38,152 bases of DNA from Actinobacteria bacterium UBA2286 (GTDB taxonomy: Bacteria > Actinomycetota > Coriobacteriia > Anaerosomatales > Anaerosomataceae). Below, piece after piece: positions 16,541 through 25,251 of this stretch. The stretch's first letter is position 1, and each line of letters opens with the position of its first letter. The position numbers were made by a program, and so were the translations under genes. The notes below the pieces were generated by a model. That model saw only the letters and a program-made list of their open reading frames with translations. It did no database searches and was not told the DNA's origin. The stretch lies in the NCBI GenBank assembly GCA_002345925.1, contig DDWM01000048.1, forward strand, positions 1-38,152. Reading direction: 5' to 3'.

Positions 16541-17884
16541 CTAGCCAAGTTGGCGCGAAGCTGTGATTTCGAGATACCAATCCAGGTAGGCGTTCACTTG
16601 ATGTTCTATCGTGAACTGCCCCCGCGCGCGGGCCACTCCGGCGGCAGCATAGCGGCTGCGCGTTTCGGGGTTCCGTATGAGCCGGACAGTCGCCTCGGCA
16701 AGCTCAGCCGCATCACGATTGGCAAAAACCAGGCCAGTGACGCCGTCATCGACGATCTCCGGGTTCCCGCCGGCATCGCTCGACACGATGGGCAGCCCTG
16801 AGGCTGTCGCCTCGAGCAGGGCGAGCGAGTGGTTCTCGGCATGCGAGGGATGGAGATAGAGGTCGGCGGCGCGGTAGTAGGCGGCGACTGTCGACTCGTC
16901 GCTCACGAATGGCACGAACTGCACGCGAGCATCGCCCATCATGTAGCCGGGCGCGTCTTGCCCGATGGCAAGGAGCAGCAGCTTCGCGCCCCGGGTCTGC
17001 TCGGCGATGAGGGGTAGTGCGGCCTCGAGCGTTTCGAATCCCTTGTACGGGTTGTCCTTGGCCGAGCGGGCGGTGTAGAGCACGATCGTGGCGTCGGTGG
17101 GCAATCCTAGTTGGGTGCGTGCTGCCGTCTTGTCACCGGGAGAGAACACGGTTGTATCGACACCGTTCGGGATAACCCGGGTCTCGGCACAATGCCCCGC
17201 GATTCCAGACTCCTCGGCCATATTCATCAGCCACCTAGATGGTGCGGCGAGTCTCACTCCACTTTCGGTCAGCGCTTTGCGCTTGATCCGCGCATTCTGA
17301 GCACTGCCGTCGCGCCTGATCCCGACGTAGCGGTCCAGGTACTCGCAGTCGCCGCACCCGGTCCGCCATTTCTCGCACTGCATGGGGTATGCGCAGTGAC
17401 CCGTGAGAGGCCAGGCGTCATGAAGCGTGTAGATGGTGGGGACGAGTGCGTTCAGTGCGCTGAGCGCACGAAGGTCGAAGTAGTCGCCGTGCAGATTGTG
17501 GAGGTGGAGGATATCGAGAGGCGCCGGAATCAGCTGCGGGATACGCGCCGATGCGGGGTACGAGATAGTCTCGATACCCCGCTGGATCTGCAGCATCCGG
17601 ATTGGGTCGGCGACGGTTCGCAGTGCCCGGTCGAGAAGATGGTAGCCCCGGGAGCCCGGGAGGCCTTCTGCCGCTCGCCAGAGCGCGCGCGTCCATGCCG
17701 GTCGATAGCTGTCGTTGGAGAGCTCGATGACCTTCGAGTCGTCGGTTTGCTTCTCGGCGACGACGAGCCACGAGTCCACACCGCGCGCGGTGTAATGGCG
17801 GTGGAGCTGGTGTGCGACCTTCTCGGCGCCCGCGCTGACCTCTCGCGGGGACACCTGCGCAACGTGCAGATCAGCGACCTTCAT
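16541..17884 (-). CDS. GT4-family glycosyltransferase
   Basis: 447 residues from ATG 17884, preceded by GAGGTGG. N-terminal domain has the glycine-rich SAGAEKVAHQL and the pair HLHNLHGDYFDLRAL and TLHDAWPLTGHCAYP, typical of one large WcaC-like GT4 subgroup with a nearby Cys cluster (CEKWRTGCGDC). C-terminal domain: NGVDTTVFSPG and E-x7-E in ENHSLALLEATASGLP. Cytoplasmic transferase that adds one sugar to the lipid-linked glycan. Its start overlaps the deacetylase gene's end by 14 bases. The donor sugar cannot be told. Confidence 0.9.
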   Translation of the reverse strand: MKVADLHVAQVSPREVSAGAEKVAHQLHRHYTARGVDSWLVVAEKQTDDSKVIELSNDSYRPAWTRALWRAAEGLPGSRGYHLLDRALRTVADPIRMLQIQRGIETISYPASARIPQLIPAPLDILHLHNLHGDYFDLRALSALNALVPTIYTLHDAWPLTGHCAYPMQCEKWRTGCGDCEYLDRYVGIRRDGSAQNARIKRKALTESGVRLAAPSRWLMNMAEESGIAGHCAETRVIPNGVDTTVFSPGDKTAARTQLGLPTDATIVLYTARSAKDNPYKGFETLEAALPLIAEQTRGAKLLLLAIGQDAPGYMMGDARVQFVPFVSDESTVAAYYRAADLYLHPSHAENHSLALLEATASGLPIVSSDAGGNPEIVDDGVTGLVFANRDAAELAEATVRLIRNPETRSRYAAAGVARARGQFTIEHQVNAYLDWYLEITASRQLG

Positions 17885-18926
17885 CGAGCCACCTCGCCAG
17901 CTTGGCCGAGAGATCATCCGCGCTCATGTCTCTCGGAAGATAGCGCGGAACCCGGAAGCGGTCGCCCCACGCAACGCAGATGTCGGAGTCGGTCGTGCAT
18001 GCACCCTCATAGCCGGCTGCCTGAACGAGTCGGCGCGACTCGGCGTTGAAGTCGTCGAACCCGCCGTGGGGGTAGCTGAACGAGGTCAGCCGGCGCTCGC
18101 ACAATTGCTCCAGGCGTAGCTTGTCGTCGTGGATCTGGTGCCGCTGCTCCTCGGTGCTACACGCAGAGAGCACTGCGTGGTCGATCGTGTGCCCGCCGAG
18201 CCCAATGAGCGGGTCGCGCGAAAGCAATGCGACTTCTGCGGCATCAAGCGTACGGTGCGATGTGCGAGTGGTGGGCGCGGCGCCGGTCTGCTTCAACAGT
18301 GACGCCATAGCCGGGTTTCGTTCCGCAGGCGGGAGCTGGCGCATGAAGGACGCCAGTTCAAGATACAGGCGCTGACGGCCGCCCGGCGTTGGCTGCGTGA
18401 CGTTCCATGATGCATCGCGCATCGCGGTTTCCGGCGGATATATCGCGTCTTTCCCGAGCGAGTGCGAGAAGGTGCGGGCGCCGGTGTCGATCGTGATGGT
18501 CGGCGGCAGCTCAGCCGGGGCGAAGCAGATCTGTTCGAGCTGGTCCCACCAGTACTCGTCAGGTGAGTCGACGGCGCCGCTGCTGAGGAAGAGCGTCCCT
18601 GGCACCCCGTGGGCGTGCAGAATCGGCACAGCCGAGTGAAGCGCATCGGCGTATCCGTCGTCGAAGGTAATTGCGACCGTGCGTTTCGGCATCCGACCCG
18701 GGCGATCCAGGAGGCGGAAGACCTCATCTACCGGCACGACGTTGAAGTCCCGGCTCAGAGCCGCGACCTGTTCGTCGAAGCGTTCGGGGCTAAGCGCAAG
18801 GAGCTCCGGATCCGATTCCATCGACGAGATCCGGTGGTAGATGAGCACGGCGGCGGCTCCGCCAACGCGCATTCGAGCAGAGCGCCACACCGCCTTGATC
18901 GTCTGGCGAGCTGAACCGGCTGTCAT
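17871..18926 (-). CDS. Polysaccharide deacetylase (NodB-fold)
   Basis: 351 residues. NodB motifs: ITFDDGYADAL with the metal/catalytic Asp pair (TFDD, 87-90), and HTIDH (246-250) as the H-x3-H metal site. The two are separated by about 155 residues, more than the usual 50 or so, because of an inserted region carrying YWWDQLEQICF (125-135). No signal peptide or clear membrane segment is seen, so it probably acts inside the cell on a lipid-linked or nucleotide-linked N-acetyl sugar. It removes an acetyl group from N-acetylhexosamine in known relatives. The gene starts within the stop of the methyltransferase (ATGA), and the pair is often seen together in glycan loci. Confidence 0.88.
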   Translation of the reverse strand: MTAGSARQTIKAVWRSARMRVGGAAAVLIYHRISSMESDPELLALSPERFDEQVAALSRDFNVVPVDEVFRLLDRPGRMPKRTVAITFDDGYADALHSAVPILHAHGVPGTLFLSSGAVDSPDEYWWDQLEQICFAPAELPPTITIDTGARTFSHSLGKDAIYPPETAMRDASWNVTQPTPGGRQRLYLELASFMRQLPPAERNPAMASLLKQTGAAPTTRTSHRTLDAAEVALLSRDPLIGLGGHTIDHAVLSACSTEEQRHQIHDDKLRLEQLCERRLTSFSYPHGGFDDFNAESRRLVQAAGYEGACTTDSDICVAWGDRFRVPRYLPRDMSADDLSAKLARWLDEGR

Positions 18927-19612
18927 TCAGGCTCCTTGGTGGCTGCGATGGTGACCACCAACTGGTATTCCTCGTCATGATGGTCGAGTTCGCGCGCCTT
19001 GAGCTTCTCGGCAACGATGCCTTCCAGCAGGCAAACCGAAGTGAGCACGTTTCCGTGGCTGGCTACCGAGATCGATTCGGGCGCAAATGATGTCTCGAAC
19101 AGCTCGCGCGCCGAGAGTGTCGTCAGGCGCCATCGGTCGCCCCAGCGGTCCATGTCCCATCGGCTTATCTGGCTGATCCCGGGCACAGTGCAGAGCACGC
19201 AGCCGCCCGGCCGCAAGATGCGATGAACCTCTGAGATGGCCGCCTTCATGTCGAAGATGTAGTGAAGAGTCTGCGTGAGGATGATGCAGTCGAATTGGCT
19301 GTCGGCGATCTGTGTGGCGCATGCAAGGTCGGCGATGATGGTCGCCTCCGGTGCGCCTGTCGCGTGCAGGACATCACTATGGATCACGTCGTGGCCAAAA
19401 CGCTCCGTGTACGTTGCGTCGCCGACTTCAAGCACCCGGCCACCGATGACGTCCTTGTTGGCGTCTAAGAAGCGCTCGATGTAGTAGCGGTCGACGGGCG
19501 TGCCATGGCCTCGGCCGAACGCCGGGTTGATGGGCGTGGGGTAACGAAGTCCGCCGAACCACGCAAAGCGCGTTCTGGCTCTGATGATTGCTCGCTTGAG
19601 ATGGATATTCAT
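18923..19612 (-). CDS. SAM-dependent methyltransferase of surface-glycan loci
   Basis: 229 residues from ATG 19612; a GTG at 19645 is also open and neither has a strong ribosome site. Class I methyltransferase fold: motif I region GGRVLEVGDATYTERFG, with only part of the usual glycine-rich loop, then FDCIILTQTLHYIFD and EVHRILRPGGCVLCTVPG (methyltransferase-11-like). The Y-T-x-x-F-G ending of motif I is a variant known to me from methyltransferases in glycan clusters. Likely methylates a sugar or a terminal residue of the glycan. It forms a coupled pair with the deacetylase, and the 84-base gap before it is the largest inside this minus-strand operon. Confidence 0.8.
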   Translation of the reverse strand: MNIHLKRAIIRARTRFAWFGGLRYPTPINPAFGRGHGTPVDRYYIERFLDANKDVIGGRVLEVGDATYTERFGHDVIHSDVLHATGAPEATIIADLACATQIADSQFDCIILTQTLHYIFDMKAAISEVHRILRPGGCVLCTVPGISQISRWDMDRWGDRWRLTTLSARELFETSFAPESISVASHGNVLTSVCLLEGIVAEKLKARELDHHDEEYQLVVTIAATKEPE

Positions 19613-19696
19613 CACTGGCTCACTATGCTTCGCTGGATGCGGCACCTGCTGCGGGCTGGAATCACGATATCACGCAGGGATTCACGGACGCTTGAG

Positions 19697-20698
19697 TTAC
19701 TTGCCTCGGCCGAGCAGCGCTACATACGCTTTCAGCAGGGGTTTGTGCGTGCTCACGAACACATACGCCGGATTCGATTGGAAGCTCTCTGTGATGCCGC
19801 TGCGCCTCCAGCCCGGAAAATCGCGGTCAAGGTGTGCGAATGCGAGGTCTATGAAGCGGAAGCTCAATGCCCTTGGCGCCGAACGGAAGAAGTCGCTATA
19901 TCGCGCGAAGATGAGGTGCAGGAGGTTCACACGCAGAAGTTCGGCCGAGAAGCGCTCGAACGCTCCGTCCTCGCGGAAACCCGAATCCATGAAGGCGAGC
20001 GCGTCGACGATCTGCAGGAAGCGCTCGTCGCAGGCCGCCATGATCGAGACCGGGCCTCCTTGCACATAGAAATATAGAGGGGCTCCGTCCACCTTCTCGA
20101 TCCGGTTCGCGCGCGCCAGAAGCCCGAACACCGACGCCAGATCCTCGAAATCGACGCCAACCGGGAAGAACGCGCTGTTTGTGCCGAAGAGGCGCCGAGA
20201 GAAGAGCTTGTTGCACAGGCTGCCGTGGCAGTATGTGAAGATGCGGGGGTTCTCGGCAAGGCTCTGCCCGTACTCAGAGACGTCGCCTTCATGGATGAGA
20301 TGTGGTTGTGGATCCGTCTCGGTCAACCACGCGTAGTCGCACACGGCGAGCTCGGCACCTGTCGAGCGCGCGCTGGCGAGCAGCTTCTCGTACATCTCAG
20401 GGTCGACCCAGTCGTCGCTGTCGACGAAGCCGATGAATTCGCCGGTGGCGTGCGCGAGTGCCACGTTTCTGGTGTCGGAGCGGCCGCCGTGCTCTTTGGC
20501 GACCGAGATCATCTTCCCGGGATATCGAGCCGCGTACTCGTCGACGATAGCGCGCGACCCGTCCTCGGAGCCGTCGTCGACCGCGATGATCTCGATGCTC
20601 GTGAGGGACTGATTCAAGAGCGAGTCAAGGCAGCGCCCGATCTGCTCGGCTGCATTGTAGTAGGGGACTAAGACGGAGACGGCGACTTGTTCGCTCAT
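19697..20698 (-). CDS. GT2-family glycosyltransferase
   Basis: 333 residues from ATG 20698, overlapping the previous stop as ATGA. N-terminal GT-A domain: VSVLVPYYNAAEQIGRCLDS, IIAVDDGSEDGSRAI, and metal-binding DSDDWVDPEMYEKL. This is the common EpsJ/WcaA-type subfamily. The C-terminal 120 residues are helical with no clear membrane segment. It acts at the cytoplasmic face, adding one sugar to the growing lipid-linked unit. Donor sugar and linkage cannot be told from sequence. Confidence 0.9.
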   Translation of the reverse strand: MSEQVAVSVLVPYYNAAEQIGRCLDSLLNQSLTSIEIIAVDDGSEDGSRAIVDEYAARYPGKMISVAKEHGGRSDTRNVALAHATGEFIGFVDSDDWVDPEMYEKLLASARSTGAELAVCDYAWLTETDPQPHLIHEGDVSEYGQSLAENPRIFTYCHGSLCNKLFSRRLFGTNSAFFPVGVDFEDLASVFGLLARANRIEKVDGAPLYFYVQGGPVSIMAACDERFLQIVDALAFMDSGFREDGAFERFSAELLRVNLLHLIFARYSDFFRSAPRALSFRFIDLAFAHLDRDFPGWRRSGITESFQSNPAYVFVSTHKPLLKAYVALLGRGK

Positions 20699-23127
20699 GA
20701 TGTCGGGTCAGCCTCCTTGCTGGCGGATCGCGTGGTGAAGGATCTGATGAGGTCGCGCACTTTCGCGCGCTCCTGCGCTGACAGGGCCATGAAGTAGGCT
20801 GCGCCCCAGTATGCCGCCAGGGCCACGATGCCTGTGGCTATGACCCCGAGCAGACTCTCAGTCAGAGGTGTGTACAGCGCTGCGACCGAGATGGCCACAG
20901 GGATGAACAGCAGTGGATACGCGGGCAGAGTGGCGTTGCTCAGCCACTTGGCGGTCGTTATCTTCAACTCCCGGAGTACCATGCGGCCGTAGAGCGGGAA
21001 TTCGAGCAGGCATGCGGCCACTGTGCCCAGCGCCACGCCGATGAGCCCGAACCTTAGAACCAGGACGATGCTCAGGCCCAGATTGACGAACGCAAGGAAC
21101 ACCGAGAACGGAAGCCACTGCGAGAAGCGGTTCTTCCCGATGAGTATCGAGTCGCCCACCACATACAGCGGCACGAAGAACTGGGCGAGCATCAGCGCGC
21201 GTGCCACGGGGATGCTGGCTCCGAAGTCCGGGCCGAGCCAGACGGTGATGAATGCACCAGCAAGCACGGTCGCCACTACGATAAGAGGCGACAACACGAG
21301 CGTGATGTACTTCGATCCGCGCAGGAACAGGGAGTTCACCGACGCGTGTCGCTGCTGCGCGCTCAGAGATGATGCGACGGGTAGAAGCGCCGAGACCAGT
21401 ATCGTGCTGGCTTGCGATATGAGTGCACTGAGCTTCGCCGCCACCTCGTAGACCGCGACTGCTGCGGCTCCAAGGTACACACCCAGTACGAGTCTGTCGG
21501 TCTGCTGCTTCATGACCATGTCGGCGACTTGTATGCCGAAGATCGGAAGCCCTTCGTCAACCAGGCTGCGCATGGTGCTGAGTGCCGGCCTTGGTGGGCG
21601 TCCGAAGCCGCGCATTTGGCGCCGCAAGAACCAGACCTCGGCCAGCGATGCCGAGATCATGACGCCGCCGCTGGCAAGCGCCAAGACGAGAGGTCCCTGT
21701 CCCGCCACGAGGACTGCGATGGTCGCAGCCGCGCCACCCAGTTGTCCTAGTGAGGACGTCGCTGCCAGGAAGCGGTAATGCTGCATACCGGCCAATGCGT
21801 GACGGGCTGTCGACGCGGGCCAGTACCAGAGCTGCAGGGCAGCTGCGATCCACAGAAGCCTCTCAAGCAGGAGCGCTTCAGTTGCTGTGACGTTGAAGAT
21901 GATGCCTGCGAATCGTCCAACGACTACGAGCAGGACTGCCGCAAGAACCCCGATGACGCTGTAGAGCATTGCCGCCGAGAGGAGCAGCCCGGGTACGCGC
22001 TCACGCTCACCTACGGCTAGGCGCTCCGAGACACGACGGATGAGCACGACTCCAATCCCGAAGTCGAGCAGGTATGCGTAAGCCGAAGCGGAAGCAGCGA
22101 GCAGGTAGAGGCCGTAGTTGGCGACGCCGAACGCACGCATGAGCAGCGGCAGGAACAAGAAGGTCGTGAGCACGGAAACTGCCTGGGCGAGGCCGTTAGC
22201 AGCCGTGTTCGTGAACAGGCGACGCTTGCCAACAAGGTTAAGGTCAACCTGAGCCTGAGTGTCTTTGACCGCTCCTGCAGCGCGCGTAGCTACCGCGTCG
22301 GCAATCTTGCGCGCCTTGTGTTTGTCGTAGAGTCGCACGAAGCGCTCGCTGCGCCCCAGAATGCCGAACGCGAAGATGGAGAGCGCATGCTTGTAATAGA
22401 GCGCCCATTGGCCGAGAGGGTTCGCACCGTAACGGATGCGGATCAGTGAGAGCTCGCGATCGAACTGTCGGTCAAATGACCCACTGACACCACCGAGCCT
22501 GAACGATGAGAGCAGAGCTCCGGTGCTCGCGAAACCAACTCCCGCCCGAATGCACCTCATCACGAACTCGTAGTCGGCGAGGATGCGGTACTGCGTGTCG
22601 TACGCGCCTTGCTGGCGGTACGTATCGGCGCTGACGAACATCGACTGGTGGCAGACCATCATGCCGCGCATCATGACTTCGCGGGTGATCTCTGGCGGCG
22701 CCGGGCGATCAAGCGTGACGTTGCCGCTCTCATCGATATTGCAGGTGTCGCCAAAGACGATGCCCGCCTCAGGGTTAGCGCGCCAGGTTTCGACCGCGAG
22801 TTTAACCGCGTCTGTCGGATACAGGTCGTCTGCGTTGAGTATCCCGATCAGATCACCGCGCGCCGAGGCGACGCCCTTGTTCATCGCGTCGTACAGGCCG
22901 CTGTCCGGACCGGACGTCCAGCGCATGCGACCTCCGAAGCGAAGCTCGTATTCCTTGATGATCTCAAGCGTCGCATCGGATGATCCGCCGTCTACGACGA
23001 TGTACTCGATGTCCGCGTAGGTTTGCGCGAGCACAGAGTCCATGGCTTCGCGCAGATGCATCTCGGCATTCAGACATACCGTGATGATTGAAACGAGCAC
23101 GGGGGGCGTCCCGGCGGTTTCAGGCAT
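20695..23127 (-). CDS. Fusion of a GT2 glycosyltransferase and a Wzx-like polysaccharide flippase
   Basis: 810 residues from ATG 23127, inside the end of the previous gene; AAGGG lies upstream. Residues 1-270 are a full GT2 domain: VSIITVCLNAE (12-22), IVVDGGSSDATL (43-54), GLYDAMNKG (77-85), NADD (98-101). Residues about 300-790 carry some twelve to fourteen membrane segments and match polysaccharide transporters of the MATE/MviN superfamily, including MRAFGVANYGLY and GLPIFGIQVADMVMKQQTDR. A hydrophilic linker (about 270-300) joins them. The reading frame is unbroken, so this is a real fusion in the sequence given. The GT2 part is a close relative of the preceding gene. It could add a sugar and hand the product directly to export. 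Confidence 0.87.
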   Translation of the reverse strand: MPETAGTPPVLVSIITVCLNAEMHLREAMDSVLAQTYADIEYIVVDGGSSDATLEIIKEYELRFGGRMRWTSGPDSGLYDAMNKGVASARGDLIGILNADDLYPTDAVKLAVETWRANPEAGIVFGDTCNIDESGNVTLDRPAPPEITREVMMRGMMVCHQSMFVSADTYRQQGAYDTQYRILADYEFVMRCIRAGVGFASTGALLSSFRLGGVSGSFDRQFDRELSLIRIRYGANPLGQWALYYKHALSIFAFGILGRSERFVRLYDKHKARKIADAVATRAAGAVKDTQAQVDLNLVGKRRLFTNTAANGLAQAVSVLTTFLFLPLLMRAFGVANYGLYLLAASASAYAYLLDFGIGVVLIRRVSERLAVGERERVPGLLLSAAMLYSVIGVLAAVLLVVVGRFAGIIFNVTATEALLLERLLWIAAALQLWYWPASTARHALAGMQHYRFLAATSSLGQLGGAAATIAVLVAGQGPLVLALASGGVMISASLAEVWFLRRQMRGFGRPPRPALSTMRSLVDEGLPIFGIQVADMVMKQQTDRLVLGVYLGAAAVAVYEVAAKLSALISQASTILVSALLPVASSLSAQQRHASVNSLFLRGSKYITLVLSPLIVVATVLAGAFITVWLGPDFGASIPVARALMLAQFFVPLYVVGDSILIGKNRFSQWLPFSVFLAFVNLGLSIVLVLRFGLIGVALGTVAACLLEFPLYGRMVLRELKITTAKWLSNATLPAYPLLFIPVAISVAALYTPLTESLLGVIATGIVALAAYWGAAYFMALSAQERAKVRDLIRSFTTRSASKEADPTS

Positions 23128-23941
23128 GGTCGCGACCCTTGTATTTGTTGTACGCGCGCCGGAAGGCCGCCGAGCCCGCGAAACGGTTGTACGTAGCGAA
23201 CGCAAGCGCCCGGCGGAAATAGCGCGCCCAGGCGGCAATCGGGCTCACGCCATGCGCGATGCGCACGCGAGTCGAATCGCGGTCGGTCGCTCTCACGTTC
23301 GTGCTGCTCATTCCATGCACCGAGAAGTTGGTGAGCACGCCGTCCACGCGAACGAACCCAACTCCCGCCTCGGCACACCTGAGCATGTAGTCGTAATCCG
23401 CAGCGATCGGATAGCGGGTGTCATATCCGCCGAGAGAATCGTAGACGGTTGCGGTTATGAAGGTCGCAGGATGAAAGAGCGTCATGTCGCCGAGCAGGGC
23501 CTCGCGACGCACTGCTGCGGGCGAGGATCGCACATTGCTCGCGCCGGACGCATCGATGGCCCGCAGGTCGCCATAGAAGACCCCGGCGGTAGGGTTGGTG
23601 CGGTATGCCGAGGCGACCCTGGCAACTGCGTCGTCCTCGTAGTGGTCGTCTGCGTTAAGCGTGCCGATGAGTTCGCCCCGTGCGCGAGCGACACCTTTGT
23701 TCATCGCGTCGTAGAGGCCGTCGTCTTTTTCGGAAAGCCATGTGAGTCGACCCGCATAGCGCACTTCGAGCTCCGCGATGATAGAAAGGGTGGCGTCCGT
23801 TGAGCCACCGTCGACGATGATGTGCTCGATCGAGGGGTGCTCTTGAGCGAGCACTGACTCCATCGCGCGACCGATGTGCGCCTCGGCGTTGAGGCACACG
23901 GTGACAATCGATATGAGCGGCGTCGTGGGCTCTGAGCTCAC
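23120..23941 (-). CDS. GT2-family glycosyltransferase, tandem relative of the fused GT2 domain
   Basis: 273 residues from GTG 23941, overlapping the previous stop as GTGA, with AAGGATG upstream. Motifs: ISIVTVCLNAEAHIG, IIVDGGSTDATL, GLYDAMNKGVARARGELIG, LNADD. These line up end to end with residues 12-270 of the GT2-flippase fusion, including the C-terminal stretch (AYNKYKGR against LYDKHKAR), so the two arose by duplication. WcaE-like family that adds a sugar at the cytoplasmic face. The exact substrate is unknown; divergence from its twin suggests a different sugar or acceptor. Confidence 0.9.
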   Translation of the reverse strand: MSSEPTTPLISIVTVCLNAEAHIGRAMESVLAQEHPSIEHIIVDGGSTDATLSIIAELEVRYAGRLTWLSEKDDGLYDAMNKGVARARGELIGTLNADDHYEDDAVARVASAYRTNPTAGVFYGDLRAIDASGASNVRSSPAAVRREALLGDMTLFHPATFITATVYDSLGGYDTRYPIAADYDYMLRCAEAGVGFVRVDGVLTNFSVHGMSSTNVRATDRDSTRVRIAHGVSPIAAWARYFRRALAFATYNRFAGSAAFRRAYNKYKGRDHA

Positions 23942-25095
23942 GGTCGGGTCACATCCTTGTAGGCATCGACGATTGGCAGCACCATTGCCGACCAGGGTCG
24001 GGCACCGGATGCGGCAGCCACAGCAGTATGGTCGACATCGGTCGTCGCCCACGTGGCCAGCGCGCCCGCGAGCGACTCTGTATCGCCAGGAGCTATGAGC
24101 GTGCCAGCCGCGTCAGATGTGATGATCTCCGGAATCCCCCCAACGCGCGATGCGACCACCGGCGTGCCGCAGGCAAGCGCTTCGACGGCGACCAGCGGGT
24201 ACCCCTCGCTTGAACTGGGGAGGGCAAGCACGCGTGCGCGCTGCATGATCAAGGCCACCTCGGCACGGCTCTTATGGCCGAGGAAATGCACGGAGTCGGC
24301 GATTCCCAGCTCGGCGGAGAGCGCTTCGAGTTCTTCGCGCAGCGGGCCTTCGCCCACGATGGTGAGAGGCGCGTCGATCCTCTTGTGAACGCGCGCATAG
24401 GCATGGAGCACGGCGTTGATGTTCTTCACCGGAAGGAGCAGGCCCACAAACAGCACTCCGAGGTCTCGCTGCACGTCGGTCACTCGGAAGAGGCTATCGT
24501 CGAAGCCGTTCACGGCCACGCGCACGTCAAGATCCGGAAGGAGCTTGCGCACCACCGCACCCATATCCTCGCTGACGCACAGCACGATGCTCGCTGCCTT
24601 GATACCCGAGCGCACGACCATCCCGATGACATCTCGGCGGGGCGCTACGCTGAGCGCATCGGTCCCGTGCAGCGTGACGATCAGTGGGATACCGGTGCGC
24701 CGGGTGGCACGGGCTGCTGCGAATGCGTCCGGGAACGCGAAATGCGCGTGCACGACATCGTAGCGGCCGCGATTCGCATTGAGGTGCCGCTTGAGCGCAT
24801 GTGTGTAGACAATCGTCGAGCCGATGAGCCCGATGCGTCCCTCGCCAAGGAACGTCGACGTGTTGACATACGTCACTCGCACGCCGGAATCGCGCACGGA
24901 TGGGGGCTCCGAGGCGCCGGGCGTGCAGCACAGGACCTCAACATCCACGTGCGCCATGAGTGCATCTACCTGCTCGGCCACCCATGGGCCCCGCATCGGC
25001 GCATGAGCCGAGGGGAACAGGTGAGTCACAACGAGCACGCGAGGTCGCGCGGGCACCTTCATGTGAGCGGTCGTTGCGATGGTATCCTCCGTCAT
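23938..25095 (-). CDS. GT4-family glycosyltransferase (first gene of the nine-gene operon)
   Basis: 385 residues from ATG 25095; AGGGA sits about 12 bases upstream. A second ATG at 25062 is in frame but lacks a ribosome site. GT-B fold: VLVVTHLFPSAHAPMRGPWV at the N terminus, HAHFAFPDAFAAA, and in the C-terminal half GEGPLREEL, the E-x7-E in EGYPLVAVEALACGTPVV, and GGIPEII. Retaining transferase at the cytoplasmic face. Divergent from the GT4 gene at 25252, with 156 bases between them for control of both. Confidence 0.9.
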   Translation of the reverse strand: MTEDTIATTAHMKVPARPRVLVVTHLFPSAHAPMRGPWVAEQVDALMAHVDVEVLCCTPGASEPPSVRDSGVRVTYVNTSTFLGEGRIGLIGSTIVYTHALKRHLNANRGRYDVVHAHFAFPDAFAAARATRRTGIPLIVTLHGTDALSVAPRRDVIGMVVRSGIKAASIVLCVSEDMGAVVRKLLPDLDVRVAVNGFDDSLFRVTDVQRDLGVLFVGLLLPVKNINAVLHAYARVHKRIDAPLTIVGEGPLREELEALSAELGIADSVHFLGHKSRAEVALIMQRARVLALPSSSEGYPLVAVEALACGTPVVASRVGGIPEIITSDAAGTLIAPGDTESLAGALATWATTDVDHTAVAAASGARPWSAMVLPIVDAYKDVTRP

Positions 25096-25186
25096 GGCCG
25101 CCAGTCCCTAGAGGATACCCTCCTGGCTCCGAATCATGGAAGCTGTTTCATGGCGCGGGTCTCGCCAGGAAACGTGTTACTCCTTG

Positions 25187-25192
25187 TACAAT
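25187..25192 (+). promoter_or_regulatory. Possible -10 element for the plus-strand GT4 gene
   Basis: TACAAT within TTGTACAAT lies 59 bases before the ATG at 25252 in the divergent region. No good -35 is visible. The core TGTACAAT is the same as in the divergent region at 9221-9228 (minus strand). Confidence 0.35.
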
Positions 25193-25251
25193 GGCGGCAT
25201 CTTCTAACGTGAGATTCCTGCCGCGACCTACGATTTGGAGAGGCGGTCACA

